Shown piece after piece: positions 7,401 to 16,780 of a stretch of DNA of 64,000 nt (position 1 is the first letter of the stretch; each line of letters begins with the position of its first letter). Both the position numbers and the translations under genes were made by a program. Origin of the DNA: Bacteroidota bacterium (GTDB lineage: Bacteria > Bacteroidota > Bacteroidia > Chitinophagales > Chitinophagaceae). Under the pieces are notes generated by a model. That model ran no database searches. It was given only the letters and a program-made list of their open reading frames with translations, and was not told the DNA's origin. The stretch is from NCBI GenBank assembly GCA_947487525.1, contig CANKWR010000004.1, forward strand, positions 16,078-80,077, given 5' to 3'.

Positions 7401-7871
7401 ATGGAAGTAAACGATTTAAAAGAAAGGGTACAGGGTTTAATTGAACCTCTATTAGTAGAGGATCCTGAATATTTTTTGGTGTGGATTAAGGTAAAGCCTG
7501 GTCACATCATTAGAGTTTACTTGGACGGAGACCATGGACTTCCCATCCAAAAGTGTATTTTCTTTAATAGAAAATTATATAGGGCCATAGAGGAAGCAGG
7601 GTGGTTTCCCGATGGTGATTTTGCTTTAGAAGTTTCTTCTCCAGGCGTAGATGAACCTTTATTATTAATAAGACAATACAATAAAAATATAGGCCGAAAA
7701 GTAGAAGTAGAATTGTTAGACGAGACCAAAAAAGAAGGCACTTTAACAACGGTGACAGAAGCAGATATTTTGATTGAGTGGACAGAGGGAAAGGGTAAAA
7801 AAGCATCCCAGCAACAATTGCTTATTCCATTTGAGAATATTAAATCAACTATAGTTCAAATTCAATTTTAA
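7401..7871 (+). CDS. rimP: Ribosome maturation factor RimP
   Basis: 156 residues, the usual size. The N-terminal alpha/beta domain (EDPEYFLVWIKVKPGHIIRVYLDGDHGLPIQKC) and the family motif ALEVSSPGVDEPLL precede a C-terminal SH3-like domain (GRKVEVELLDETKKEGTLTTVTEADILI). It is needed for late assembly of the 30S subunit. First gene of rimP-nusA-infB, the order conserved across bacteria, 38 bases ahead of nusA. Confidence 0.93.
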   Translation: MEVNDLKERVQGLIEPLLVEDPEYFLVWIKVKPGHIIRVYLDGDHGLPIQKCIFFNRKLYRAIEEAGWFPDGDFALEVSSPGVDEPLLLIRQYNKNIGRKVEVELLDETKKEGTLTTVTEADILIEWTEGKGKKASQQQLLIPFENIKSTIVQIQF

Positions 7872-7909
7872 CAAATCAACAAGCGAGAAGCTTGAAAAAA
7901 AATTATGTT

Positions 7910-9160
7910 ATGGCAAGTATAAATTTGATTGAAGCCTTTCAGGAGTTTAAAGACGCAGAAAGCATTGATCGTCCAACCATGATGAAAGTGGTAGAGGATG
8001 TATTTAAAACTTTATTAAGAAAAAAATATGGTAGCGACGAAAACTTCGACGTAATTGTAAACGCAGAAAAAGGGGACTTGGAAATTATCCGTCGTCGCGA
8101 AATTCGCCCTGACGATGATGTGGACAATCCTTTGGCAGAAGTTTCTTATTCTGATGCAATCAAGATAGAGCCTGACTTTGAGATAGGTGAGGAATTATTA
8201 GAGGAAGTAAATATTTATGATTTTGGACGCCGTGCAATTTTAGCTGCAAAGCAAACTTTAGCATCTCGTATCAACGATTTAAAGAAAACGGCTTTAGTAA
8301 AAAAATATTCTGATCGTATTGGTGAAATCATGAATGCTGAAATTTACCAGGTTTGGAAAAAAGAAGTGTTGTTGTTAGACGAAGAAGGCAACGAATTAAT
8401 TCTTCCTAAAACAGAACAAATACCTCAAGATTTTTTCAAAAAAGGAGAAAACATTAGAGCAGTAATTGAGCGTGTGGATATGAAAAACAACACACCTGTA
8501 ATTATTTTATCAAGAACGAGCCCACTTTTCTTATCTAAATTATTAGAAATAGAAGTCCCAGAAATTTTTGACGGTTTAATTACCATTAAGAAAATTGTTC
8601 GTGAGCCAGGAGAGCGTGCAAAAGTGGCAGTAGAATCTTTTGATGATCGTATCGATCCGGTAGGTGCTTGTGTGGGAATGAAAGGTTCGCGTATTCATGG
8701 GATTGTGCGTGAATTGAAAAATGAAAATATTGACGTTATTAATTTCACAACGAATACGCAATTGTTAATTCAACGTTCATTGACGCCAGCGAAAATTAGC
8801 TTCATGAACATAGACAATGACCGCAAGCGTGCAGAAGTTTATTTACAAGCAGATCAAGTGTCCTTGGCCATTGGTCGCCGTGGTGTAAACATCAAATTGG
8901 CTTCTGAATTAACAGGGTATGAATTAGACGTTTACCGTGAGGATGAAGAAGTATTAGAAGAGTTTGATATTGATATGGATGAGTTTACAGACGAAATTGA
9001 AACATGGATTATCGACGAATTTAAGCGTGTGGGTTGTGATACAGGTCGTTCTGTATTGAAATTAAGCGCGGATGAATTAGAAAGAAGAACAGACTTGGAA
9101 AAAGAAACGATTGCTGAAGTGCGTCGTATCTTACAAGAAGAGTTTGACAAAGGTGAATAG
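7910..9160 (+). CDS. nusA: Transcription termination/antitermination protein NusA
   Basis: 416 residues from the ATG at 7910, whose MASINLIEAFQEF matches the Bacteroidota NusA start; an upstream in-frame TTG at 7892 is unlikely. Domains are an N-terminal RNA-polymerase-binding region (IDRPTMMKVVEDVFKTLLRKKYG), S1 (about 130-200), then KH1 and KH2 with DPVGACVGMKGSRIHGIVREL and VSLAIGRRGVNIKLASELTG. The C-terminus is short and acidic, with one HhH-like stretch (SADELERRTDLEKETIAEV). It modulates pausing, termination and antitermination and may act on the operon's own leader hairpin. Confidence 0.95.
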   Translation: MASINLIEAFQEFKDAESIDRPTMMKVVEDVFKTLLRKKYGSDENFDVIVNAEKGDLEIIRRREIRPDDDVDNPLAEVSYSDAIKIEPDFEIGEELLEEVNIYDFGRRAILAAKQTLASRINDLKKTALVKKYSDRIGEIMNAEIYQVWKKEVLLLDEEGNELILPKTEQIPQDFFKKGENIRAVIERVDMKNNTPVIILSRTSPLFLSKLLEIEVPEIFDGLITIKKIVREPGERAKVAVESFDDRIDPVGACVGMKGSRIHGIVRELKNENIDVINFTTNTQLLIQRSLTPAKISFMNIDNDRKRAEVYLQADQVSLAIGRRGVNIKLASELTGYELDVYREDEEVLEEFDIDMDEFTDEIETWIIDEFKRVGCDTGRSVLKLSADELERRTDLEKETIAEVRRILQEEFDKGE

Positions 9161-9240
9161 CCTTTGAATTAGAAGTATATTTGTATTAGGTGACTCGTTT
9201 CGTGATTTATTAAAAATGTATCGGAACAAAAAACAATAGA

Positions 9241-12186
9241 ATGTCAGAATTGAAACTACCAAGACTGTTAGCAGCCGCTAAAGAATTTAACGTGGGACAA
9301 GATACCATCGTTGATTTTTTAGCAAAAAAGGGATTCCCTAAGGAAGAGCTTAAGCCGACAGCTAAATTAACGGAAGCGCAGTATTATGCATTGCAGGCCG
9401 AGTTCCAAAGCGATAAAGTAGCTAGGGATAAAGCCGATCACGTTGAGCTACCCAAAAATGCTGGGGTAGATAAAGTTAAAAAAGGGGATGAGGAAACTGC
9501 GAAAACAGTGGATGCTGGCGCAAAAGTAAAAGCAGCTGAAGCGACTGGAAAGCCGAAAGCAACCGACGCTGGCGCAAAAGAACTAAAAAACGAGGACGCA
9601 TTTGCGGCAACAAAACCCACAAAGGAAGTAGCACAGCCAATGAAGGCAGCAGCACCGGAAGTGGAAACACCAAAAGTGATTAATAAGATTGACCTTTCTT
9701 TAATTGATTCTTCCACTAGACCTAAGAAATCAACCAAGAAAACAACGGAAGCAGAAACGGCTACAGGTGATGCAGCAAAAGCAGCTGATACAACTACAAA
9801 AGCAGGTGCTAAGAAAACAACTGCTAAAAAAACAGGTACTGAAAAAGAAGTAACAAAGCCTGCTCCAGCAGCTCCAACGGATCATTCTGTTGCACCTGAA
9901 AATGTACATGGAGCCATTACGAATATTCAAGCGGATAAATTAACAGGTCCAAAAATTTTAGGCAAAATTGATTTGCCAATTAACAGTGATACAAGACCTA
10001 AGACATTAAGTCAGGAAGAAAAGCGAACACGTAAACGTATCCCTGTTCAAGGACAAGGGAATCGTCCTCCAGGTCAACAAGGAGGTGGTGCAACGCAGGG
10101 TCAAGGTGGTGGAGGCTATCAGGGCAATCGTCCACAAGGCGGCGGCGGTTATCAAGGCAATCGACCTAATAATGGAAGTGGCGGCGGCTATCAAGGTAAC
10201 CGTCCTAATAACCGACCCGGTCAAGGCGGTGGTAGAAGAAACGTACCTCAGACAGCAGAACAAAAAGAAATTGATCAAAAAGCAATTCAAGATAAGATTA
10301 AAGAAACGCAGGCCAAATTATCTGGACAGGGTGGAAGAGGCAAGAGTATTAAATCCAAATTACGTCGTGCTAGAAGAGAAGAAGCTGCAGAGAATGAACA
10401 AAATGAAATGACCGATAATAAGTTACAGGTAACAGAATTTGTTACGGTAAGTGAATTATCCTCATTGATGGATGTAAGTTTTGCGGATATCATTAGCAAG
10501 TGTATGAACTTGGGTATCATGGTATCTATCAACCAACGTTTGGATGCAGAAGTGATTGAATTGGTTGCCTCTGAGTTTGGCTTTGAAGTGGAATTTGTTG
10601 GATTGGAAGAAGCCGAAGAAATGGATGAGGAAGAAGAAGCAGATGATTTAGCCAACTTAGTGGAGCGTCCTCCAATTGTAACTATCATGGGTCACGTGGA
10701 TCACGGTAAAACTTCATTACTGGATTATATTCGTAATGCCAATGTGGTTGCTGGTGAGGCCGGTGGTATCACGCAACATATTGGTGCATATGAGGTGACT
10801 TTGCCAAATGGTAAAGCAATCACTTTCTTGGATACACCAGGTCACGAAGCCTTTACTGCGATGCGTGCGCGTGGTGCTAAAATCACCGATATTTCTATCA
10901 TTGTTGTTGCTGCCGATGACGCAGTAATGCCTCAAACGAAGGAAGCCATTAGTCACTCGCAAGCAGCAAGTGTACCGATGATTTTTGCAGTCAATAAAAT
11001 AGATAAGGATGGTGCAAATCCACAAAAAATTTACGAGCAATTATCTCAAATGAATATTTTAGTAGAAGCTTGGGGTGGTAAATTCCAAAACCAAGAATTA
11101 TCTGCTAAGCAAGGATTGAATGTAGATGCTTTATTAGAGAAAGTATTATTAGAGTCTGCCATTTTAGACTTAAAAGCTAATCCAAATAAAGAAGCAACGG
11201 GTAGTATTATTGAAGCATCTTTAGATAAAGGCCGCGGCTTTGTGGCTACAATGCTTGTTCAAAATGGAACTTTACGTCAAGGAGATTTGATTTTATCTGG
11301 CCAATTTTATGGTCGTATAAAAGCCATGTTCAATGAGCGTAATCAACGTATTGAAATAGCGCCTCCATCAACACCAGTTGTGATATTGGGATTAAATGGT
11401 GCACCGCAAGCAGGTGAGAAATTCAAAGTATACCAGGATGAATCAGAAGCAAAAGAACTAGCAACGAAGCGTGCTCAATTATTAAGAGAGCAAGGTTTGA
11501 GAACTAGAAAACATATTACATTGGATGAAATTGGTCGTCGTTTAGCATTAGGAAACTTTAAGGAATTAAACATCATCATTAAAGGTGATGTGGATGGTTC
11601 TGTGGAGGCCTTGAGTGACTCATTGCAAAAACTATCTACCGAAGAAATTGCGGTACGTGTCGTATTGAAAGGCGTTGGGCAAATTTCCGAATCTGATGTA
11701 TTGTTGTCTGCAGCTTCAGATGCGATTATCATTGGATTTAACGTTCGTCCTTCAATGCAAGCGAATAAATTAGCCGAAGCCGAAGGAGTAGAAATAAAAA
11801 TGTATTCCATCATCTATAACGCCATTGATGAAATTAAGAGTGCAATGGAAGGTATGTTGGAACCAAAAATTCAAGAGAAAATTGTTGCCAATGTGGAAGT
11901 ACGTGAAGTGTACAAGTTTGACAAGGCAACGGTTGCGGGTTGTTTCGTATTAGATGGTAAATTAAGCAGAAATAGTAAAATACGTATCATTCGTGACGGT
12001 ATCGTTGAATTCCCAAGAGGCGAAGGTCAGGCAGCTGAATTAGGCAGCTTGAAGCGCTTTAAAGACGACGTGAAAGAAGTGGTTTCAAACATGGAATGTG
12101 GTTTAACGATTAAAAACTTTATTGATTTAAAACCAGGTGATATTGTTGAAGCATTTGAAGAAGAAGAAGTAAAACGTACTTTATAA
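9241..12186 (+). CDS. infB: Translation initiation factor IF-2
   Basis: 981 residues. The N-terminal IF2_N-like module ([16 protein letters not shown]) is followed by a long Lys/Ala/Thr-rich linker and a Gly/Asn/Arg-rich stretch with three YQGNRP units (about residues 285-325). The GTPase domain begins at GHVDHGKTS (Gly484), with DTPGHEAF and NKIDKDG. Domains II to IV follow to the C-terminus ([22 protein letters not shown]). It brings initiator tRNA to the ribosome. It is 80 bases after nusA. The Gly/Asn-rich insert is low-complexity and probably disordered. Confidence 0.97.
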   Translation: MSELKLPRLLAAAKEFNVGQDTIVDFLAKKGFPKEELKPTAKLTEAQYYALQAEFQSDKVARDKADHVELPKNAGVDKVKKGDEETAKTVDAGAKVKAAEATGKPKATDAGAKELKNEDAFAATKPTKEVAQPMKAAAPEVETPKVINKIDLSLIDSSTRPKKSTKKTTEAETATGDAAKAADTTTKAGAKKTTAKKTGTEKEVTKPAPAAPTDHSVAPENVHGAITNIQADKLTGPKILGKIDLPINSDTRPKTLSQEEKRTRKRIPVQGQGNRPPGQQGGGATQGQGGGGYQGNRPQGGGGYQGNRPNNGSGGGYQGNRPNNRPGQGGGRRNVPQTAEQKEIDQKAIQDKIKETQAKLSGQGGRGKSIKSKLRRARREEAAENEQNEMTDNKLQVTEFVTVSELSSLMDVSFADIISKCMNLGIMVSINQRLDAEVIELVASEFGFEVEFVGLEEAEEMDEEEEADDLANLVERPPIVTIMGHVDHGKTSLLDYIRNANVVAGEAGGITQHIGAYEVTLPNGKAITFLDTPGHEAFTAMRARGAKITDISIIVVAADDAVMPQTKEAISHSQAASVPMIFAVNKIDKDGANPQKIYEQLSQMNILVEAWGGKFQNQELSAKQGLNVDALLEKVLLESAILDLKANPNKEATGSIIEASLDKGRGFVATMLVQNGTLRQGDLILSGQFYGRIKAMFNERNQRIEIAPPSTPVVILGLNGAPQAGEKFKVYQDESEAKELATKRAQLLREQGLRTRKHITLDEIGRRLALGNFKELNIIIKGDVDGSVEALSDSLQKLSTEEIAVRVVLKGVGQISESDVLLSAASDAIIIGFNVRPSMQANKLAEAEGVEIKMYSIIYNAIDEIKSAMEGMLEPKIQEKIVANVEVREVYKFDKATVAGCFVLDGKLSRNSKIRIIRDGIVEFPRGEGQAAELGSLKRFKDDVKEVVSNMECGLTIKNFIDLKPGDIVEAFEEEEVKRTL

Positions 12187-12193
12187 AATAATT

Positions 12194-12234
12194 AAGATTT
12201 GATAGTTGGGAGTTTCACTCCCCTATCAGATCTT
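12194..12234 (+). terminator. Hairpin between infB and the SurA-like gene
   Basis: Left arm 12194-12212 and right arm 12218-12234 pair with one small bulge and a TTTCA loop. Only a short T-stretch follows, so it is a weak or partial terminator, an mRNA processing site or a 3'-end stabiliser. The downstream ATG at 12256 lies 22 bases past it. Confidence 0.45.
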
Positions 12235-12255
12235 TACCCTATTAATTCTATTTTG

Positions 12256-13650
12256 ATGAAAATTGTTACTGTATTTTTTTCTCTTACGCTATTGACTTTT
12301 TCTACACAAGTAAAAGCACAAAATAAAAAAGTATTAGCAGATAAAATTATTGCTACTGTTGGAGACAAATTTGTGTTAAGGTCCGATGTCGACAATGCCA
12401 TTGCCGATTATAAAAGACAAGCACAAGGTCAAGAAGGTGTGGTAATTCCTTCCCCTTGTCAAATAATGGAGGGTCAGTTAATTCGTAAAGCATTGGTTTT
12501 ACAAGCGGAGAAAGACTCTATCAATATTACTGAAGAGGATGTACAAAATGCAATTGATAGCCGTATCAGACAATTTTTACAACAGTTTGGTTCAAAAGAA
12601 GTGTTAGAGGAGGTTGCTGGGCGTAGCATTTTTCAATTGAAAGAAGATTTTAGAATTTTAATTAAGGAGCAGAAATTAGCGGATGAAATGCAGCAAAAAA
12701 TTGTAGACAAGGTAAAAATTACCCCTACTGAAGTGCGCACTTATTACAATAAAATTCAGGTGGACAGCTTGCCTTTATATGAAAGCGAAGTACAGGTATT
12801 GGAATTGGTAATGCATCCAAAAGCAAATAGAGACATTGAGGAGTATGTTATTAAACAATTAATGGATTATCGCCGCCAGGTAGAAATGGGTATGACTAAT
12901 TTTGAACAATTGGTTAAGCTTTATTCGGAGGATCCTAGTTCAAAGGAAAATTTGGGCCAGTTTAGTTTAAATCGCAATGAGAAAAATTTTGACCCTGCGT
13001 TTATGTCTGGTTCTTTCCGCTTAAAGGAAGGTCAAATTTCTGCGCCAGTAAAATCAAAATTTGGTTATCATTTAATTCAGCTTATTTCAAGATCAGGGGA
13101 TGATGCGGTGGTGAAACACATTTTAAGAATTCCTCCCATTTCAAATGACGAAATTGACGATACTAAAAAGTTCTTAGATAGTATCCGAAAAGACATATTT
13201 ACCGGCAAAACAACTTTTGGGGAGCAGGTAAATAAACATAGTGACGATGACGGTAGTAAATTTACTGGAGGGGCTATTTCAGGAAGAGACGGTTCAACCT
13301 ATGTAAACTATGATCAATTACCGGACAAAGACATGGTGGTGTTGTTAAAATCAATGAAAAAAGGGGAGATTTCAGCCCCTCAAGTGTATGTCGATGATCG
13401 AGGCCGAAAAACGGTTCGACTTGTATTTTTCAAGGATTTGACTGAACCACATAAGGAAAACATGAAAGAGGACTATAATAGAGTTGCAGCGCGCGCTTTA
13501 GAAGTCAAAAAAAGCAAGATTTTAGAATCCTGGTTTAAAGAGCATATTACCAATTACTACATTAGTATCGACGAGGAATATCAATCCTGTATTGAAATTA
13601 AAGATTGGACGAAGGTGGCAAATGAGCTTACAAAGCAAAAAACCTACTAA
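12256..13650 (+). CDS. SurA-type periplasmic peptidyl-prolyl isomerase
   Basis: 464 residues from the ATG at 12256, chosen because it begins a clean signal peptide (MKIVTVFFSLTLLTFSTQVKAQ); an upstream TTG at 12199 would put 19 odd residues and the hairpin inside the gene. SurA-type N-domain: VLADKIIATVGDKFVLRSDV. Two parvulin units follow: one around SKENLGQFSLNRNEKNFDP and FGYHLIQLIS, the second around VVKHILRIPP and SKFTGGAISGRDG. It assists folding of outer-membrane proteins in the periplasm. Bacteroidota often carry several such paralogues, so I give no symbol. Confidence 0.85.
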   Translation: MKIVTVFFSLTLLTFSTQVKAQNKKVLADKIIATVGDKFVLRSDVDNAIADYKRQAQGQEGVVIPSPCQIMEGQLIRKALVLQAEKDSINITEEDVQNAIDSRIRQFLQQFGSKEVLEEVAGRSIFQLKEDFRILIKEQKLADEMQQKIVDKVKITPTEVRTYYNKIQVDSLPLYESEVQVLELVMHPKANRDIEEYVIKQLMDYRRQVEMGMTNFEQLVKLYSEDPSSKENLGQFSLNRNEKNFDPAFMSGSFRLKEGQISAPVKSKFGYHLIQLISRSGDDAVVKHILRIPPISNDEIDDTKKFLDSIRKDIFTGKTTFGEQVNKHSDDDGSKFTGGAISGRDGSTYVNYDQLPDKDMVVLLKSMKKGEISAPQVYVDDRGRKTVRLVFFKDLTEPHKENMKEDYNRVAARALEVKKSKILESWFKEHITNYYISIDEEYQSCIEIKDWTKVANELTKQKTY

Positions 13651-13672
13651 TTTATTTTTTTTCTGCTGGTTG

Positions 13673-13704
13673 TTAGTTCAGTTTGAGGAACTATTGTAAA
13701 TTTG
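13673..13704 (+). promoter_or_regulatory. Possible promoter of the PurF-like gene
   Basis: TAAATTTG at 13697-13704 fits the Bacteroidota -7 box exactly, and TTAG at 13673 stands 20 bases upstream in place of TTTG. The ATG follows 19 bases later. Confidence 0.35.
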
Positions 13705-13723
13705 TGTCTCCTTAAACACCATC

Positions 13724-15571
13724 ATGAGCGACGAAATTAAACACGAATGTGGCCTGGCTTACATTCGATTAAGAAAACCATTCTCCTACTACTTACAAAA
13801 AAGAGGATCAGTTACTTACGGGCTTAATAAATTATATCTTTTGATGGAAAAACAGCACAACCGTGGTCAGGATGGTGCTGGTTTAGCTACTTTAAAATTA
13901 GACATCGAAGCAGGGAATCCTTTTTTATATCGCCAAAGAAGCAATGCCCCTCAGCCGATTGCCGATTTATTTTACAAAATTGGCTTAGAAATTCAAGAAC
14001 TAGAAAAATTTCAACCAGACATCGCGCAACATCCAGGATTGATGAAAGGACATCTGCCTTTTATGGGGGAGATTTTATTAGGCCATTTACGTTATGGCAC
14101 ACAGGGTAAAAATAATGTTGAATTTTGTCACCCCTTTTTGAAAAAAGATTTAGTACCAGGAAAGAACATTGCACTTGCGGGAAATTTTAACTTAGTTAAT
14201 ACAGATGAATTATTTCAGCAAATAGGGTTTAATCCAGGTGCTTTTGAAAAGCAAAGTGACCTTGCTGCCATGATGGAAGTGATTCATCATTTTTTAGTAA
14301 AAGAAGAAGCGCTAAATCCCAACGCACCCGATATTGTAAATGTTTTAAAACAATCAGCGCCTTTATTTGATGGTGGCTTTACCATTGGCGGTTTAATTGG
14401 CAATGGTTATAGTTTTATTATGCGGGATGCCAATGGTATTCGACCAGCGTATTATTATATTGATGGAGAAGTAATTGTAGCTGCTAGTGAACGCGCATCC
14501 ATTAGAACTACTTTTAACGTTGGGGAAAATGAGGTTTTAGAATTAATGCCAGGCACTGCGTTAATTGTGGATGACAAAGGGGAATATAAAATTGAACAAA
14601 TCATTGAACCTAAAGAAAGACGCGCTTGTTCCTTTGAACGTATTTATTTTTCGAGAGGCAGTGATGAAAAAATTTATAGAGAGCGGATTGCTTTAGGAAA
14701 TCATTTAAGCAAAATAGTTTTAGATAGAATTGAAAAGGATTTGAGAAATACTATATTCTCTTATATACCTAACACAGCAGAAGTCGCTTTTTATGGACTT
14801 ATTAAAGGCATGGAGCAATACTTAAATAAAATAAAAGTAGAACGAATTTTAAGTTGGGGCAAGGAGGTGGATGTGGAACGCTTGGAAGAAATGGTGAATC
14901 GAAAAATTCGTCAGGAAAAGATAGCCATCAAGGATGTAAAGCTAAGAACCTTTATTACGGAGGATGCGAATCGTAATGAAATGGTGCAACACGTTTATGA
15001 CATCACTTATGGAACAGTTAAAAAAGACGAGGATACCTTGGTAGTGATTGATGACAGTATTGTTCGTGGAACTACATTAAGAGAAAGTATTATTCGAATG
15101 TTGTCCCGCTTGTCTCCAAAAAAAATTATTGTTGTTTCCTCTGCACCTCAAATCAGGTATCCAGATTGTTATGGTATTGATATGAGCAAGATGGGTGATT
15201 TCATTGCCTTTAAAGCAGTTATTGCTTTATTAGAAGAAAAAGGGATGCAAAACGTAATTGATGATACTTATCAAAAAATAAAGGCATTAGAAGTAAATGG
15301 AGCCTTGCATACTGAGAATGCGGTGCGACAATTATACAAGCCATTTACGCCTGAGGAAATTTCAGATAAAATTGCTCAATTAATTACCCCGCCAAATGTA
15401 AATATACCCGTGGAAGTGATTTATCAAACCATCGAGGATTTACATGAATGCTGTCCAACCAATACAGGTGATTGGTATTTTACAGGCAATTACCCAACTC
15501 CTGGTGGTAATAAGGTTTGCAATAAGGCATTTGTAAACTACATGGAAGGCAATAATGTACGAGGTTACTAA
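13724..15571 (+). CDS. Amidophosphoribosyltransferase-like protein (long PurF homologue)
   Basis: 615 residues, longer than canonical PurF (about 470-510). The class II glutamine amidotransferase half starts at ECGLAYI (Cys9 would be the nucleophile after removal of eight residues) and carries HNRGQDGAGLA and GHLRYGTQGKNN. The phosphoribosyltransferase half has the PRPP motif VVIDDSIVRGTT. An extra C-terminal region contains CCPTNTGDWYFTGNYPTPGG. It may make phosphoribosylamine for purine synthesis, or be a second PurF-like enzyme; Bacteroidota commonly encode such a longer form. No other purine gene is nearby. Confidence 0.8.
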   Translation: MSDEIKHECGLAYIRLRKPFSYYLQKRGSVTYGLNKLYLLMEKQHNRGQDGAGLATLKLDIEAGNPFLYRQRSNAPQPIADLFYKIGLEIQELEKFQPDIAQHPGLMKGHLPFMGEILLGHLRYGTQGKNNVEFCHPFLKKDLVPGKNIALAGNFNLVNTDELFQQIGFNPGAFEKQSDLAAMMEVIHHFLVKEEALNPNAPDIVNVLKQSAPLFDGGFTIGGLIGNGYSFIMRDANGIRPAYYYIDGEVIVAASERASIRTTFNVGENEVLELMPGTALIVDDKGEYKIEQIIEPKERRACSFERIYFSRGSDEKIYRERIALGNHLSKIVLDRIEKDLRNTIFSYIPNTAEVAFYGLIKGMEQYLNKIKVERILSWGKEVDVERLEEMVNRKIRQEKIAIKDVKLRTFITEDANRNEMVQHVYDITYGTVKKDEDTLVVIDDSIVRGTTLRESIIRMLSRLSPKKIIVVSSAPQIRYPDCYGIDMSKMGDFIAFKAVIALLEEKGMQNVIDDTYQKIKALEVNGALHTENAVRQLYKPFTPEEISDKIAQLITPPNVNIPVEVIYQTIEDLHECCPTNTGDWYFTGNYPTPGGNKVCNKAFVNYMEGNNVRGY

Positions 15572-15617
15572 TTACACAAAAAAGCGTCTACAGTGAGACG
15601 CCTATATTATATTTTCC

Positions 15618-15648
15618 AAAGAGTTGCAAAAGCAACTCTTTTTATTTT
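15618..15648. terminator. Bidirectional Rho-independent terminator
   Basis: A 10-bp perfect stem (15618-15627 with 15632-15641), loop AAAA and T-rich tail to 15648 lie between the convergent PurF-like and FabH-like genes. A second small hairpin (15584-15589 with 15596-15601) lies just before it on the plus strand. Confidence 0.85.
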
Positions 15649-15656
15649 AAAGCATA

Positions 15657-16721
15657 TTAAACTCGATAGCAAATTGCGTTGATATTCATTCCTGCTCCAA
15701 CAGACGCAAAAATTACAATATCTCCTTTGTTGATTTGATGTTCAGGATATTTACCATGTTTCACCATATCATATAAAGTTGGAATAGTGGCTACTGAGCT
15801 ATTTCCTAATTCATGTATGCTCATGGGCATGATATGCGCTGGGACGTCCCTGGTTCCATATAACTTATACAATGCTTTTATAAAACCTTCATCCATTTTT
15901 TCATTGGCTTGATGCAAGAAAAACTTTTTCACGTCTCGAATCGCTACTCCTGCTTTTTCGATACATTCCTTCATGGCAATAGGCACATTCTTGATGGCAT
16001 ATTCGTAAACTTTACGTCCCTTCATTTTAATGTATCTGGTTTCTTCTTCGCCTTCTGGATGGTAGGATTTGCCTAAATATAAATAGTATGCTTCCTCGTT
16101 ACAATGGCTTTGTACACTTGTCGCTAAAATACCACTATCCGTGGTTGAATCACCTTCAACTATACAAGCACCAGCACCATCACTAAAAATCATACTGTCT
16201 CTATCATGTGGATCTACAACACGACTTAATGTTTCGGCACCAATCACTAAACAACGCTTCGCCATACCAGATTTAATAAAGGCATCCGCCTGAATAACAC
16301 CTTGGATCCATCCTGGACAGCCAAATAAAATATCATAAGCTACACAGTTTGGGTTACGAATACCCAATAAATGTTTTACACGTGAAGCGATTGCTGGGAT
16401 CGTATCTGTTTGAATGGTGCCAGGTAATACATTCCCGAAATTATGGGCAACAATAATTTGATCAATGGTTTCTGGATCGATACCTGCATCCTGAATGGCT
16501 AATTTTGAAGCTGCTGTTGCCATGTCTGAGGTATTCATATTTTCAGCTGCATACCTTCTTTCATAAATACCTGTAATGTCCTTGAATTTTTCTACAATCT
16601 CTGCATTGGGCCTTGTAATTAACGCTTCATTTTCACCATAAAAAGTATTCCCAATAAAATCCGCATTGGTTTTTATAATTTCAGGTAGGTAACTTCCTGT
16701 GCCGGTAATGATTGTAGCCAT
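15657..16721 (-). CDS. Beta-ketoacyl-ACP synthase III family protein (FabH-like)
   Basis: 354 residues. Thiolase fold with the FabH catalytic triad in place: Cys135 (LFGCPGWIQG), His270 (FLHQANEKM) and Asn307 (HELGNSSVATIPT). SDGAGACIVEG is conserved. It condenses an acyl-CoA with malonyl-ACP, to start fatty acid synthesis or a specialised lipid pathway. There is no other fab gene nearby, so it may be a paralogue rather than the housekeeping FabH. A mannose-1-phosphate guanylyltransferase gene lies 59 bases upstream on the same strand. Confidence 0.87.
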   Translation of the reverse strand: MATIITGTGSYLPEIIKTNADFIGNTFYGENEALITRPNAEIVEKFKDITGIYERRYAAENMNTSDMATAASKLAIQDAGIDPETIDQIIVAHNFGNVLPGTIQTDTIPAIASRVKHLLGIRNPNCVAYDILFGCPGWIQGVIQADAFIKSGMAKRCLVIGAETLSRVVDPHDRDSMIFSDGAGACIVEGDSTTDSGILATSVQSHCNEEAYYLYLGKSYHPEGEEETRYIKMKGRKVYEYAIKNVPIAMKECIEKAGVAIRDVKKFFLHQANEKMDEGFIKALYKLYGTRDVPAHIMPMSIHELGNSSVATIPTLYDMVKHGKYPEHQINKGDIVIFASVGAGMNINAICYRV

Positions 16722-16780
16722 AAGTGTAAACTTGAATTTGAAGGAATCGATGTAATTCTAAGTTACGAATTAAACTTAAA

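Noticed and set aside
7352..7444. 30-codon ORF across the rimP leader as a gene
   Set aside because: No family match and it overlaps rimP out of frame; kept only as a possible regulatory ORF within the attenuator finding.
9176..9183. TATATTTG, a perfect -7 box between nusA and infB
   Set aside because: No TTG at the needed 19-21-base distance (nearest are 9 and 29 bases away); nusA and infB are probably one transcript.
10006..10688. Minus- and plus-strand open frames overlapping the IF-2 linker
   Set aside because: They arise from the repetitive Gly/Asn-rich codons of infB and encode low-complexity residues only.
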